From contig CAYOOT010000004.1 in assembly GCA_964405665.1 (NCBI GenBank), forward strand, positions 11,207 to 75,206: a stretch of 64,000 nucleotides of DNA, written 5' to 3'. The position numbers were made by a program, and so were the translations under genes. Under the pieces are notes generated by a model that was not told where the DNA came from, searched no databases, and saw nothing but the letters and a program-made list of their open reading frames with translations. This document shows positions 25,770 through 34,326 of this stretch, piece by piece (position 1 is the first letter of the stretch; every line of letters starts with the position of its first letter). Source of the DNA: CAYOOT01 sp964405665 (GTDB lineage Bacteria; Bdellovibrionota_C; UBA2361; SZUA-149; CAZDWZ01).

Positions 25770-26009
25770 ATGGACACCAAACTAAATCAATATTGTTCTG
25801 ATAAACTAGATGCAACTTCTGAAAAACGTGAGGCAAATAGCTGTGTTGCACTTGGTGCAGGGGTTGGTGCTTTAGGAATAGGCGCAGCTCTTATTACGGG
25901 TGCAATTTGTCCTCTTTGTTATGTAATAGCTCCAGGTCTTATTGGAGCAGGTCTTTTAAAACGTCGGAATATTACTAAGAAAGAAAAAAAGAGAGGTTCA
26001 AATGAGTGA
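25770..26009 (+). CDS. Small membrane protein (79 aa) with CPLC motif
   Basis: I do not recognise this protein. Residues 25-65 form two Gly/Ala-rich hydrophobic segments (ALGAGVGALGIGAALITGAI and VIAPGLIGAGLL) separated by CPLCY. A polar head with one Cys comes before, and a basic tail (KRRNITKKEKKRG) follows, so the tail should face the cytoplasm. The vicinal CxxC in a membrane hairpin suggests thiol or metal chemistry, but that is guesswork. Its stop overlaps the start of a second tiny Cys-rich membrane protein by 8 bp (ATGAGTGA), so both are made together. It follows a toxin-antitoxin pair and could be accessory cargo. Confidence 0.55.
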   Translation: MDTKLNQYCSDKLDATSEKREANSCVALGAGVGALGIGAALITGAICPLCYVIAPGLIGAGLLKRRNITKKEKKRGSNE

Positions 26010-26145
26010 AAATACACAGTCAAATAATTCTTGTTCTTCAGAGAAAAGTAAAAGTTGTTGTTCGGCATTGAGCTGTAGTCCCTGTCTGATACTTTGGGGA
26101 ATTGTCGCAGTATTTTTTATTGGGAAATATCTATTAGGATATTAG
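26002..26145 (+). CDS. Tiny Cys-rich membrane protein (47 aa)
   Basis: A 47-residue frame translationally coupled to the gene before it by the overlap ATGAGTGA. Its first half is rich in Ser and Cys (SCCSALSCSPC), with six cysteines in the first 28 residues. Its second half is a single transmembrane helix (LILWGIVAVFFIGKYLL). I do not recognise the family. The overlap and composition argue that it is real despite its size. Clustered cysteines beside a membrane helix, together with the CxxC protein upstream, hint at metal binding or redox function at the membrane. Confidence 0.5.
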   Translation: MSENTQSNNSCSSEKSKSCCSALSCSPCLILWGIVAVFFIGKYLLGY

Positions 26146-26193
26146 TTCTTTGAAAAGGTACTTTTAAAAAATTAAAACTAAACTTCTTCTAAG

Positions 26194-26215
26194 TAAGCGG
26201 ACTTTAGTCCGCTTA
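26194..26215. repeat. Short palindrome, GCGGACTTTAGTCCGC family
   Basis: TAAGCGGACTTTAGTCCGCTTA is fully self-complementary apart from the central TT. Related sequences occur at 38796-39082, 45522-45754 and 63884-63971. It sits between the 47-residue frame and the convergent stop of the operon at 26228 and may end transcription from both sides. Confidence 0.7.
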
Positions 26216-26227
26216 TTACCAAAATCT

Positions 26228-27352
26228 TCACACCATCTCCAAATTCGCCCTGGGAATTAAAACTTCTTCCTTATTTTCCAATCTGATTTTTGCGACCCGC
26301 ACTTCCGCTCCGGTGGCAATTACTTGTGGTTCATGCGGCAGATCCAATACTTCAGCAAACATTCCAAAATAAGGAACTCTGATTACCCGGACTTTGGAAC
26401 CAACATTAAGTAAACCAATTTCATCTTTTGTTTGATCTCTTAATGAAGAATCGTTATGGGGAATAATTAATTCCGGACGCATTGCGCCGGCACGAATTTG
26501 AGTAGCACCACTAACGGAAGCAAATTTCCCGTTAAATTTCTTAGCAAGTTCGGTAATTCTTTGAGAAATTGCAAGCGATCCGAAGCCTTCCGTAATAATT
26601 AAAGTAAAGGGAAGAACTTCATCTCCGGTAATGGAAACTCCGATTTCATAACCTAAAAATTCATGCAGAGTATCTGCCTCAATGGAACCGGTAATTACAG
26701 CACTGATTTCTTGTTCAGCGCAAAATTTTAGTGCTGCTTTGGAAAAACCCATTCCCCCAATTAAAATTTTATTTTTTAGTTTTCCTTGATATTTTTCCAA
26801 ATCCGTCTTTTCAATTAAATCAGTAACCGCTTTTTCCAAAACAAAAACCTCACCACTTTTTTCAGAGCCCACACCAAATATCCCTTGAATAAAAGTTCCT
26901 GTTGTTTGAATGCTCACTGTTTTTTCTTCCTCCAACTCCAAGACTTCTCCCCCAATATAAGCATTAACTGACAATTGTTCCGACTTTTGTCTGATTCCCA
27001 AGTGGGCATTGGATTCCGTAAAAAATTCCACCTTTCCTGCAGAGCTGGATTTTAATTCCTCTTTGAACCAGGAAAAAAGCCCGGATACTTCGCAGAGAAG
27101 ATCTCCTACTTTGACTTCGTCTCCCACCTTCACTTTCATTCCTTCTAGCACTCGCTCTACATCATAACCTAAACGATCGGCTATTCGGATAATATCAAGT
27201 TCTCCGGGAAGTTCCGCAGAAAGAACGATGGTAGAAGATTGGACCTGCTCACCTTTTTTAACCAGGACTTTACCTTTTAAAGGAAGTTCTCTTGTTTTAA
27301 GAATTGTTTTATAGGCCGATATTTCAAGTCCTGGAGTGTATGCTTTACTCAT
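26228..27352 (-). CDS. Barrel-sandwich / KOW-domain protein of the MutL-like operon
   Basis: About 374 residues; the ATG at 27352 overlaps the stop of the MutL-like gene by 8 bp (ATGAGTAA). The N-terminal 140 residues hold biotinyl-lipoyl-type or RnfC-like barrel-sandwich repeats: LPLKGKVLVKKGEQV, VKVGDEVKVGDLLCEV and SSSAGKVEF. A central alpha/beta part has ILIGGMGFSKAALKFC and AVITGSIEADTLHEFLGYEIG. The C-terminal 60 residues form a KOW-like barrel (VGSKVRVIRVPYFGMFAEV, RANLEMV). No catalytic residues are obvious. It is the last gene of the seven-gene operon. I know of no assigned function; the repeated sandwich folds suggest a scaffold or carrier-handling role. Confidence 0.7.
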   Translation of the reverse strand: MSKAYTPGLEISAYKTILKTRELPLKGKVLVKKGEQVQSSTIVLSAELPGELDIIRIADRLGYDVERVLEGMKVKVGDEVKVGDLLCEVSGLFSWFKEELKSSSAGKVEFFTESNAHLGIRQKSEQLSVNAYIGGEVLELEEEKTVSIQTTGTFIQGIFGVGSEKSGEVFVLEKAVTDLIEKTDLEKYQGKLKNKILIGGMGFSKAALKFCAEQEISAVITGSIEADTLHEFLGYEIGVSITGDEVLPFTLIITEGFGSLAISQRITELAKKFNGKFASVSGATQIRAGAMRPELIIPHNDSSLRDQTKDEIGLLNVGSKVRVIRVPYFGMFAEVLDLPHEPQVIATGAEVRVAKIRLENKEEVLIPRANLEMV

Positions 27353-29168
27353 AAACCATGCCCATTTGTTTATACCAAGATTTAATTGCTTCTTCACCCG
27401 GGATATCTAGCGGTCGTCCTCTTCCATCAAAAATCAAACCAACCAAGCCGCCTGATAAAACAGTTTCTACTTCTTTGCCTATCCCTGCTCCAATATTAAC
27501 TGAGGAATGAAGAGGTTTTAGTTTTGCTTTTATTTCTTTTCCAGTTTCTAGATCTATTTTTAATAATTCACCAGAATGTAAAATAATTTCCTTAGAATTT
27601 TCTAAAGTAATCAGACATAATTCTTTTCCCGGACCTACTTTGCCAGTCGGTGCAATTACCGTTCCCAATGAAACTAAACAATCTCTAAAAAGTATTTCTG
27701 AGGCAGCTTCCAAATGGACATCAGAAAAAACTCCCAAATGAGGCATCATAAAAATTGAATCTACTGCTAGTTTAGTTACACCAGTTGGTTGATAACTATC
27801 AATCAACATCAATGCGGCGCTGTTTCTGTTAGGAGCATGACTTAAAACTCCACCGGAACCGATAATTAAATCAAGTTTCATCATATCAACCAGAGAGTTA
27901 TTTTCCTGTTTGAACAAATCTCCGATTGCCCGTTGTTTTTTTGCTCCCTTTAAACCAACGGCTAAGCGTTTATGATGTTCAAAAGCGAGTCTTAATGCTT
28001 CCCGACAAATTGCTTGTTCCAAGATTAAATCTTCCATCGTCTGGGGAATACTGGTCGGACGAATCATCTTGTTGCGCAAACGATCACGCAGTTCATTTTC
28101 TGATATTTTAAAAGGCAGCCATCTTAGAATATTTTTCTCTCCCGCTTCCAACATCACATTGGCTACGGAATAACTCATTCCCAAATTGGCACTGACTGTT
28201 CGATTAAAAATCGGTTCTCGATTTTCTTCCTCATTAAAAAAAACGGAAAAAACATCGGTCGTTGCACCCCCGATATCAACAGCAAGTATTTGCAGTCCGG
28301 TTTTTTTGGAAGCATTTAAAACCATTTGCCCTACAGCTGCCGGAGTGGGAATAATTGGCACCGGGGACCAAGTTAATAATTTTTTATATCCCGGAGCATG
28401 GCTCATCACATGATGTAAGAACAATTCATGGATCGCTTCTCTTGCCGGAGCTAAATTTTCTTTTTCCAAAGTTGGTCTTAAATTGTCCACGGCATGAAAA
28501 GAAAATCTTTTTTCTAAAATCCTTTTCGCATCTTCTCTAGCTAAGGAATTTGCCGCATAAATAATTGGCAATTTCAATGTGTCACCAAATCTAGGTTTAG
28601 GATCGGCTTGTAAAATTATTTCAGCAAGTTCCAAAGGATGATTAACTGTTCCTCCTTCTGTTCCACCGGCAAGGAGCACAATATCCGGCCTTAAATGTCT
28701 AATTCTTTGCACCCGCTCATAAGCTTCCCGGCCATCATCAATAGAAATTGCATCTAAAACTATCGCTCCTGCTCCGAGCGCCGCCCGCTCAGCAGACTCT
28801 GTCGTCATATTTTTTACAACACCGGCAACTACAATCTGTAATCCTCCGCCAGCAGAACTAGTAGAGACATACAAATCTATACCGTCTTTATCCTCAGCAT
28901 TTTTTTTAAAACAAAAAGGAATTTCATCTTCCTTTGCCTTTTCATTTAAAATTTTTCTTCCGGATAATTCCTGAACTTCTAAAAAAGCATTGATCGCACC
29001 GATAGTCACATCAGCAACTGGTTTTTCCACAGTAGTCGGAGCTTCTCCGCGAAAAGTTTGCCTCCAGCCTTGATCCGTTTTTTCAAAAAGCACGGCCTTT
29101 GTCGTGGTGGAACCACAATCTGTTGCCAAGACTACTGTCAAATCATTGAGATTAATATTTTCTTTCAT
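27345..29168 (-). CDS. MutL/GlmL-like ASKHA ATPase (glutamate mutase reactivator family)
   Basis: A 607-residue protein of the actin-like ASKHA ATPase fold. The phosphate-1 loop is ATDCGSTTTKAV (about residues 15-26), a second glycine loop is VLLAGGTEGG, the phosphate-2 loop is LAVDIGGATTDVFSVF (about 300), and IIGSGGVLSHAP lies near 430. This is the GlmL/MutL family encoded beside B12-dependent glutamate mutase, where it is thought to reactivate the mutase. No mutase subunits (GlmS/GlmE) occur here. Instead it lies between a 6-TM protein gene (4 bp upstream) and a KOW protein gene (8 bp overlap) in an operon of membrane proteins. It may therefore energise or gate a membrane complex rather than serve a mutase. 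Family sure, role open. Confidence 0.85.
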   Translation of the reverse strand: MKENINLNDLTVVLATDCGSTTTKAVLFEKTDQGWRQTFRGEAPTTVEKPVADVTIGAINAFLEVQELSGRKILNEKAKEDEIPFCFKKNAEDKDGIDLYVSTSSAGGGLQIVVAGVVKNMTTESAERAALGAGAIVLDAISIDDGREAYERVQRIRHLRPDIVLLAGGTEGGTVNHPLELAEIILQADPKPRFGDTLKLPIIYAANSLAREDAKRILEKRFSFHAVDNLRPTLEKENLAPAREAIHELFLHHVMSHAPGYKKLLTWSPVPIIPTPAAVGQMVLNASKKTGLQILAVDIGGATTDVFSVFFNEEENREPIFNRTVSANLGMSYSVANVMLEAGEKNILRWLPFKISENELRDRLRNKMIRPTSIPQTMEDLILEQAICREALRLAFEHHKRLAVGLKGAKKQRAIGDLFKQENNSLVDMMKLDLIIGSGGVLSHAPNRNSAALMLIDSYQPTGVTKLAVDSIFMMPHLGVFSDVHLEAASEILFRDCLVSLGTVIAPTGKVGPGKELCLITLENSKEIILHSGELLKIDLETGKEIKAKLKPLHSSVNIGAGIGKEVETVLSGGLVGLIFDGRGRPLDIPGEEAIKSWYKQMGMVYE

Positions 29169-29172
29169 CAGA

Positions 29173-29868
29173 TCAACTTATGAATAATGCGACCCACTTA
29201 TTAATTAAAAAATCCAAACGCTCCACTAACAGAGCCATCCGCGCCATTACTGTAGAACCGAAAAAAGCACCGAAACACCCCATCATCATCCATCTTCCGG
29301 CATAGGAAACTTTTGTCACCAGGCCATTTTCCTTGCGCTTAAAGGTAAAAAAGAAATAACTCATCGCTGAAATCATCGTGAACATAAAAACCAGATTACT
29401 AAAAGTTTCAAAACTAGAAGCAGGCACATATAGAGGCTTAAATGAAGCTGTAATCTGCGGCAATAATTCCACAAACATCCCTCTAATTGCCGCTCCGGCA
29501 GAAGCACCAAAGGAAAAACCGATTACTAATTGAGCCAGCCAATTATATTTCCGCGACAAAACAAAATAATAAAGTGATCCAAAGAGCATTGGTAAAATTA
29601 TCAGTAACCTTTGTTTATTATAAGGTTCCAAATAAGTCCCATCGGGAAATACCACCAAATCTAAACCAAAAAGTGGAACTATCGCTTTTGGCCAAAAAGA
29701 TTCCTTGAAAACAACAATAATTCCCCAGGAAGTGGCAATCCCAATAAAGAAATGTTCAAAAAATCTGAAAAAAGCATTCTCTTTATAAAGGAATGAAAAT
29801 ATTGCCAGCGAGCAAATGCCGCCTAAGAAAATTTCAAAAAATTCAAATGTGAAATATTGCGTTTCCAT
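29173..29868 (-). CDS. Six-helix membrane protein of the MutL-like operon
   Basis: 231 residues with about six predicted transmembrane helices: FFEIFLGGICSLAIFSFLY, ATSWGIIVVF, LIILPMLFGSLYYFVLS, VIGFSFGASAGAAIRGMF, LVFMFTMISAMSYFFF and MMMGCFGAFFGSTVMA. The central FGASAGAAIRG is Gly/Ala-rich and probably functional. No named family comes to mind. Its start codon abuts the stop of the upstream gene, and the MutL-like ATPase gene starts 4 bp after its stop, so its product should be made in step with both. I infer it is the channel-like or anchoring part of a membrane assembly. Confidence 0.65.
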   Translation of the reverse strand: METQYFTFEFFEIFLGGICSLAIFSFLYKENAFFRFFEHFFIGIATSWGIIVVFKESFWPKAIVPLFGLDLVVFPDGTYLEPYNKQRLLIILPMLFGSLYYFVLSRKYNWLAQLVIGFSFGASAGAAIRGMFVELLPQITASFKPLYVPASSFETFSNLVFMFTMISAMSYFFFTFKRKENGLVTKVSYAGRWMMMGCFGAFFGSTVMARMALLVERLDFLINKWVALFIS

Positions 29869-30738
29869 CTAGGTTTGTTTATTCCTGCGCTCAATTAGAT
29901 AAGTAATATTTCCTAAAACTATAAATAATAAAATTAGCAGCTGCGCCACTGCCAGACCGGTATTAGTTGCCGTAGCTAATTCTTCTCTTTGAGGATAATC
30001 TTTATTCATTAATTGGTCATACCAAGCTGCGCCAGCAACTCCTTCAAAGAAACCCAGAATTTGTTTGGAATTGTAATATAAATAAGCTTCAGGAATTGTA
30101 ATTGAAGTACAGCCATGAAGCATTGGAGGAATATAAGAATCGGTTCTAAAAAACTGTAGCCAAGTATTAAATGTTCCTACTAAACTTGTGATTTGCACCA
30201 AGAGAGAAATATCTTTTAAGGTATGCACCTTTTGCATTAGGGGGATTTCTGAAAGAGGAGTTCCCTTATAATCGCTTTTTACTACTTTATGCAGATCTTC
30301 GGAGCGGGCAATCGCTTGAATTGACTGCCAACCTCCGGCTTGAAAACCAAGATTGACCCAATCCACTCCATATTGCCAATTCTTTTCCGGATTTTCTTTT
30401 TTTAAAGTTTTAATTAATTCTAAAGGGAATTCTTGTAAAATCGGAGCTGCTTGCACATAAATTGTCATCAAGATAAAAGGAATTTTTTTTCTGAATAAAT
30501 GCTCCATAATGATCTTAGATTGCGGTTCATTTTCAGCCATTGTTCCTGGTCCAAAATCTAAAGCAATCACCACTGGTTTTTGAGAATTATCCGGTAGAGC
30601 TTCCATTACTTTGAAAACATCAGCCGCCGCTTTCATCGGCACTGGTTTGAAATTAGTTTTAAGAATCATCGGTATTGCCAGGGCCAAGGCCACAAAAAGA
30701 TAAACTAGCCGGGGATGAATGTTCAATAAATATTTCAT
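29869..30738 (-). CDS. Membrane-anchored protein with alpha/beta domain, MutL-like operon
   Basis: About 289 residues from the ATG at 30738; an earlier in-frame start at 30768 would begin in the palindromic region and is less likely. A membrane helix near the N-terminus (LVYLFVALALAIPMIL) is followed by an alpha/beta domain with VVIALDFGPGTMAENEPQ, IPFILMTIYVQAAPIL, DWVNLGFQAGG and TSITIPEAYLYY. A second helix closes the protein (VAQLLILLFIVLGNITYL). The soluble domain therefore lies on one side of the membrane. I do not recognise it from a named family. It shares the operon with the MutL-like ATPase, from which it is separated only by the 6-TM gene. Confidence 0.65.
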   Translation of the reverse strand: MKYLLNIHPRLVYLFVALALAIPMILKTNFKPVPMKAAADVFKVMEALPDNSQKPVVIALDFGPGTMAENEPQSKIIMEHLFRKKIPFILMTIYVQAAPILQEFPLELIKTLKKENPEKNWQYGVDWVNLGFQAGGWQSIQAIARSEDLHKVVKSDYKGTPLSEIPLMQKVHTLKDISLLVQITSLVGTFNTWLQFFRTDSYIPPMLHGCTSITIPEAYLYYNSKQILGFFEGVAGAAWYDQLMNKDYPQREELATATNTGLAVAQLLILLFIVLGNITYLIERRNKQT

Positions 30739-30777
30739 TTCGATAACAATCCATAAAACATTAAACATTCAGAATTA

Positions 30778-30870
30778 TTCCGCAATCGAGGCGTTAAGTT
30801 TGTCGAAAAGCGGAGTGTATACTTCGAAACATGAGCATTCTCGACAAACTTAACAACAAAGAGTGCGGAA
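30778..30870. repeat. Palindrome inside the MutL-like operon
   Basis: Outer arms TTCCGCA (30778-30784) and TGCGGAA (30864-30870) and inner arms GTTAAGTTTGTCGA (30793-30806) and its complement (30841-30854). It separates two operon genes by about 150 bp, the largest gap in the operon. It may be a processing or attenuation hairpin, or another inserted repeat element. Confidence 0.65.
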
Positions 30871-30886
30871 AATTGTGAACGTTTAA

Positions 30887-31918
30887 TCATTCTTTTTCCT
30901 GTAAGGGAGATCTTTCTAGTGACAACCACATTCTTATCGCCATCGCTAAACCGGCAATTGCAGCACCAAAGTAAATAGCCCTATTTCCAGGAGTGTTGAT
31001 ATTTTCCATCAGCCAACCACGAATTGCCGGCATCTGCTCGGAAATCAGCCTTCCTTGAGGAATTTGACCTAAAATTACCAGTATCGCTGTAAGCATCATA
31101 ATCCCGGCTTCTACAGATTTTACTCTAAAGGAGCGGTAAGCCGCATAGGCAATATAAAAAGCAAGAAGTGAAAACATCGAAGTGCTTAAAGGGACAAAAA
31201 AACCTTGATACATTAATTTAGAAGATTTTTTAATTGTCAGGTTTTCATAATTGAGTTGCAGTAAATCTTTTACTGTAACTGTAAGATCTCTTATCGCCTG
31301 CACCAGAATTTCACTTTGTTTCTTTATTTCATCATTATTCTTTTCTTGAAATTTTGTTTTTAAAAAAGTGGAATATTCTAATAGTTCTTTTTCCTCTTTA
31401 TTCAATTCATTTTGCAATTTCTGATAAATGATAATTTGTTCAGAAGTATAATTTTTATTTTGCTGAGGAAGAGAATGGATTTTTTTAACAACAAAATCTT
31501 GCAGTAAACTTATTTTTTCAATTTTCTGTTCGGAACTTAAACTGCTATCGGAATTTATTTTATTTAAAAATAATTCCTGATCGGCAATCGGTTTCCATTT
31601 ATTAAGATTGCTTAAAGAGAGGTACATGTCTGTGCCCTGAATAAAAAGCATCACAAAAAGCCCCAAAATAAGGGCAAAAGAGTTAATCCAAGCTTTTTGC
31701 AACTTCAATAATCTGCCGCCATGCACAAAAAGAATATTGATAATTCCCAAGCCGATGGCCATGTTACCGAGGATTACCAAACCATCCAGGATTTCTTCAT
31801 GATAATTACCGAATTTGAAACTTCCAATTTCTTTAGGAAGCAGAAATTCTAGGAGAAAATATGTCCCTGGAATAAAAGTGATCAAAGCAATTAATTTTCT
31901 TCTAAATTTTAAATTCAT
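30887..31918 (-). CDS. Six-helix membrane protein with central coiled coil, MutL-like operon
   Basis: 343 residues. Three helices come first (LIALITFIPGTYFLLEFLL, LVILGNMAIGLGIINIL and INSFALILGLFVMLFIQG). A stretch of about 120 charged residues follows with coiled-coil character (LFLNKINSDSSLSSEQKIE, LNKEEKELLEYS). Three more helices end the protein (FSLLAFYIAYAAY, IMMLTAILVILGQI and FGAAIAGLAMAIRMW). The ATG overlaps the stop of the DUF6754-like gene upstream by 4 bp. I have no name for this family. The long loop could be an extracytoplasmic or cytoplasmic arm contacting partners in the complex. Confidence 0.65.
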   Translation of the reverse strand: MNLKFRRKLIALITFIPGTYFLLEFLLPKEIGSFKFGNYHEEILDGLVILGNMAIGLGIINILFVHGGRLLKLQKAWINSFALILGLFVMLFIQGTDMYLSLSNLNKWKPIADQELFLNKINSDSSLSSEQKIEKISLLQDFVVKKIHSLPQQNKNYTSEQIIIYQKLQNELNKEEKELLEYSTFLKTKFQEKNNDEIKKQSEILVQAIRDLTVTVKDLLQLNYENLTIKKSSKLMYQGFFVPLSTSMFSLLAFYIAYAAYRSFRVKSVEAGIMMLTAILVILGQIPQGRLISEQMPAIRGWLMENINTPGNRAIYFGAAIAGLAMAIRMWLSLERSPLQEKE

Positions 31919-32700
31919 TTTTCAAGTAAGGCTTCAATATGAAGTTTTTCCAGTTTTTGTTCTTTGATGCTGTAATAAGTAGCTTCTAAAACCCCAATCA
32001 AAACCAAAAATAAAACAATTAATTTGGCAAAGTCTTGTCCGCGAAGACTTCCTTGCTGCACCGGATCCTTTGATAAATAAGAACTGGCAGCAAATAACTC
32101 TTCTCCAATTAAAGTATAATCACAAGAAGCGATAAAAAATGGAATTTGATGAGTATCGGTAGTGGCGGCAATTTGAACGGCATTAGCCTTTTGTCCGGCT
32201 TCTGCCAGGATTAAAGATTCAGCAGCAAAGGAACCAAACAAAAATGCCGCTCCCACCTTTTCTCTTTCCACTATTCCCATATAACCGGAGGCAAATGCGA
32301 ATTGCTCACTGGACAAAAATCTAAGGGAAGTGGGATCGTAGACGGCATATTTTTTTACTTCCCGGTAAGCATTTTGCAATGTGACGTCGGCAAGGGCCAC
32401 CGCTTCTGGATCCCCTAAAGGAACAAAAAGTCGGCTGCCATAGTTGGCAGTTTTTTTGGCGATGTAACTCAAAACCCCAAGACAAGCTGCCAAGAGAGGT
32501 CCGATTGAAGTCATTGCCGTAGTAAAAGAAAGTGGCCGTCCTAACTCTACAGAACGCCCAATTGCCTCATCAATGGCATTGACACCGGGGATTTTTCGAA
32601 CAAAAATGTCAGTCCCTTTTTTCGCCTTAAAAATAAAATAAAGAATCGGGCTTGAAAATAAGGCCAATAAAACCATTACCGAATATGTGGCATGTTCCAT
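31915..32700 (-). CDS. DUF6754-like membrane protein, MutL-like operon
   Basis: 261 residues. A helix lies near each end (VMVLLALFSSPILYFIF and LIVLFLVLIGVLEATYYSI). Between them is a conserved soluble core: IPGVNAIDEAIGRSVELGRPLSFTT, RLFVPLGDPEA, YMGIVEREKVGAAFLFGSFAAESLILAE, and QIAATTDTHQIPFFIASCDYTLIGEELFAASAY-like text. The pieces IPFFIA and GEELFAAS suggest the DUF6754 family; I recall the family but cannot verify the match here. It is the second gene of the operon and overlaps the next by 4 bp. No function is assigned to the family to my knowledge. Confidence 0.62.
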   Translation of the reverse strand: MEHATYSVMVLLALFSSPILYFIFKAKKGTDIFVRKIPGVNAIDEAIGRSVELGRPLSFTTAMTSIGPLLAACLGVLSYIAKKTANYGSRLFVPLGDPEAVALADVTLQNAYREVKKYAVYDPTSLRFLSSEQFAFASGYMGIVEREKVGAAFLFGSFAAESLILAEAGQKANAVQIAATTDTHQIPFFIASCDYTLIGEELFAASSYLSKDPVQQGSLRGQDFAKLIVLFLVLIGVLEATYYSIKEQKLEKLHIEALLEK

Positions 32701-32737
32701 AAATTAACCAGTCTTTCTAAATAACTTTCCCATATGG

Positions 32738-32989
32738 TTAAGAACTCAAACTAGGTGTTTCTATCAATTTGATTAAATGTTGGATATTTTCTCGATTCGC
32801 AAGTAAATTTTTATAATCATTAAGTTTTTCGAGACCAAAGAAAGGAGTAAGAAAAGGTTCAAAGACTAAAAATCCCGTATGAAATAAACTAAGCACCGGC
32901 AAATGCATTTGTAAAAATAACAAAGCAGGAAATTCTAATTTTTTTTCCTTAATTTTTGTTGCTAAATTTTCAATTAAGTCTTCTTTCAA
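32738..32989 (-). CDS. Small helical protein, first gene of the MutL-like operon
   Basis: 83 residues starting at a TTG (32989). One hydrophobic-amphipathic segment (FPALLFLQMHLPVLSLFHTGFLVFEPFL) sits between a charged N-terminal helix and a polar C-terminal helix (IQHLIKLIET). The pattern of a PALxFLQ/ExHxP stretch followed by FxxPF is conserved enough here to suggest a real, membrane-peripheral protein. It leads the operon with a 37-bp gap to the DUF6754-like gene. Its function is unknown; a small subunit or assembly factor is likely. Confidence 0.55.
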   Translation of the reverse strand: MKEDLIENLATKIKEKKLEFPALLFLQMHLPVLSLFHTGFLVFEPFLTPFFGLEKLNDYKNLLANRENIQHLIKLIETPSLSS

Positions 32990-33170
32990 ATTACACCATA
33001 ATCTGCTCGGAACTTTGCCTGCTTAACTAACAAAATCTATTTCCTAGCACTACAATAAACAATACTTTTGATAGAAATTATAAAAATATCCTATGGTAGA
33101 AAAATTACTAAGATGTTAATATTACAAGTAACTTATACTTGTTGCATCAAATAAATTGAAACCCTTGTAA

Positions 33171-33218
33171 ACTATGCTTTTTTTGTTGTAAGGGGCAAAC
33201 AAGTAGCATGGTTTTTTA
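33171..33218 (+). terminator. Orphan terminator-like hairpin with U-tract
   Basis: ACTATGCT (33171-33178) pairs, with one wobble, with AGCATGGT (33205-33212), followed by TTTTTT. No plus-strand gene ends nearby; the 281-bp gap 32990-33270 holds no reading frame. It could terminate a small RNA beginning around 33060-33130, or be coincidental. Confidence 0.35.
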
Positions 33219-33270
33219 GCTCTAAATTTGAACTCAATATACTGATTAAATAGACAAAGGCAGCAAAATT

Positions 33271-34278
33271 ATGATTTTTGGCAAAAAAAATAATTCATTA
33301 GATGAAGATACTCTCCGAAATGAAACCCATGAACGCTATCGACAAACTACTTCTTCAGCTTATAAATCTCCACTGCCTGATCCTTTGGAAAAAGTTGGTG
33401 AAGTGAAAATCAAAGGTCAAGCTGAATCAACACCCCAGTGGCCAAATCCCCGCGCTAGTATTAAGCCTGAGCAAGAAATAGATCTGCAATCAAACAATCT
33501 CCTCTCTGAGGAAGCAGCAATAGAGCCTCTTTACAAACCGATAGTGAACAGCACGTCTTCCAAACTGGCACAGTTTGTTGCCACAGGTTTAAGTAACGTT
33601 GGACTTAAACAACAAAATAAAGTTGCCGAAAACATTAAGCCGCTAGAAACACCTAAGGTTAATGATTCTTATAAAGCTGCAATCAGCACTGCTTTTGCCA
33701 ACACCAATGAAAATATCAAATTAACACCGGAAGATGAAATCAAGAAAAAATACGGATCAAATTTAAAATCAGCACTAGGACTAGGAACTATTATTGAAGG
33801 AACTTTTAGTTTTGAAACACCGGTATGCATTGAAGGAACTTTACTTGGTGAAATTCGCTCCAATAGTTTATTGATTGTTGGTCCGGAAGCCAGTGTCCAA
33901 GCAAAAATTAAAGTCGGAAGTTTAGTAGTGTATGGCGTTGTTCGGGGAGATGTTGAAGCTCAAGAACTGGTTAATATCAAAGAAAACGGAACTTTAGAGG
34001 GAAATGTGTTGGCAGAAAAACTTGCCATTGAAGAAGGTGGTTGGTTTCAAGGTCGTTGCATCCCTAGTGCTCCCTCAAAAATTTTAGAACAATTTAGCCG
34101 CAAAAGAAATAAAGAGAATGAGTCTGTGGAATCTCCCAATAACAATAAGATCAGTTCCGAAACTAAAGCGACGCAACAAGAATTAAATATTCAAAAACTG
34201 CAAACGACTGAAGAAGATAACTTGCTGTTGCCTGAGGATCAAATTGAATTATCGTCTTTGGAAAAATGGAGCTTATAG
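33271..34278 (+). CDS. Bactofilin-family cytoskeletal protein
   Basis: 335 residues. A beta-helix bactofilin core (about 165-270) shows GLGTIIEGTFSFETPVCIEG, LLGEIRSNSLLIVGPEASV, VKIGSLVVYGVVRGD-like strands and NIKENGTLEGNVLAEKLAIEEG. The repeated pattern of Gly, hydrophobic and Gly residues every five to six positions is that of DUF583 bactofilins. The 160-residue N-terminal part and 60-residue tail are polar and likely disordered, giving an unusually long protein (bactofilins are often about 130-200). Bactofilins form filaments that organise cell shape, stalks or flagella. The gene stands alone ahead of rplS on the other strand. Confidence 0.82.
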   Translation: MIFGKKNNSLDEDTLRNETHERYRQTTSSAYKSPLPDPLEKVGEVKIKGQAESTPQWPNPRASIKPEQEIDLQSNNLLSEEAAIEPLYKPIVNSTSSKLAQFVATGLSNVGLKQQNKVAENIKPLETPKVNDSYKAAISTAFANTNENIKLTPEDEIKKKYGSNLKSALGLGTIIEGTFSFETPVCIEGTLLGEIRSNSLLIVGPEASVQAKIKVGSLVVYGVVRGDVEAQELVNIKENGTLEGNVLAEKLAIEEGGWFQGRCIPSAPSKILEQFSRKRNKENESVESPNNNKISSETKATQQELNIQKLQTTEEDNLLLPEDQIELSSLEKWSL

Positions 34279-34326
34279 GTTCTTATTGCTGAGTTCTTAA
34301 TCTAGCAAACTTTATTAGAAAGATTC

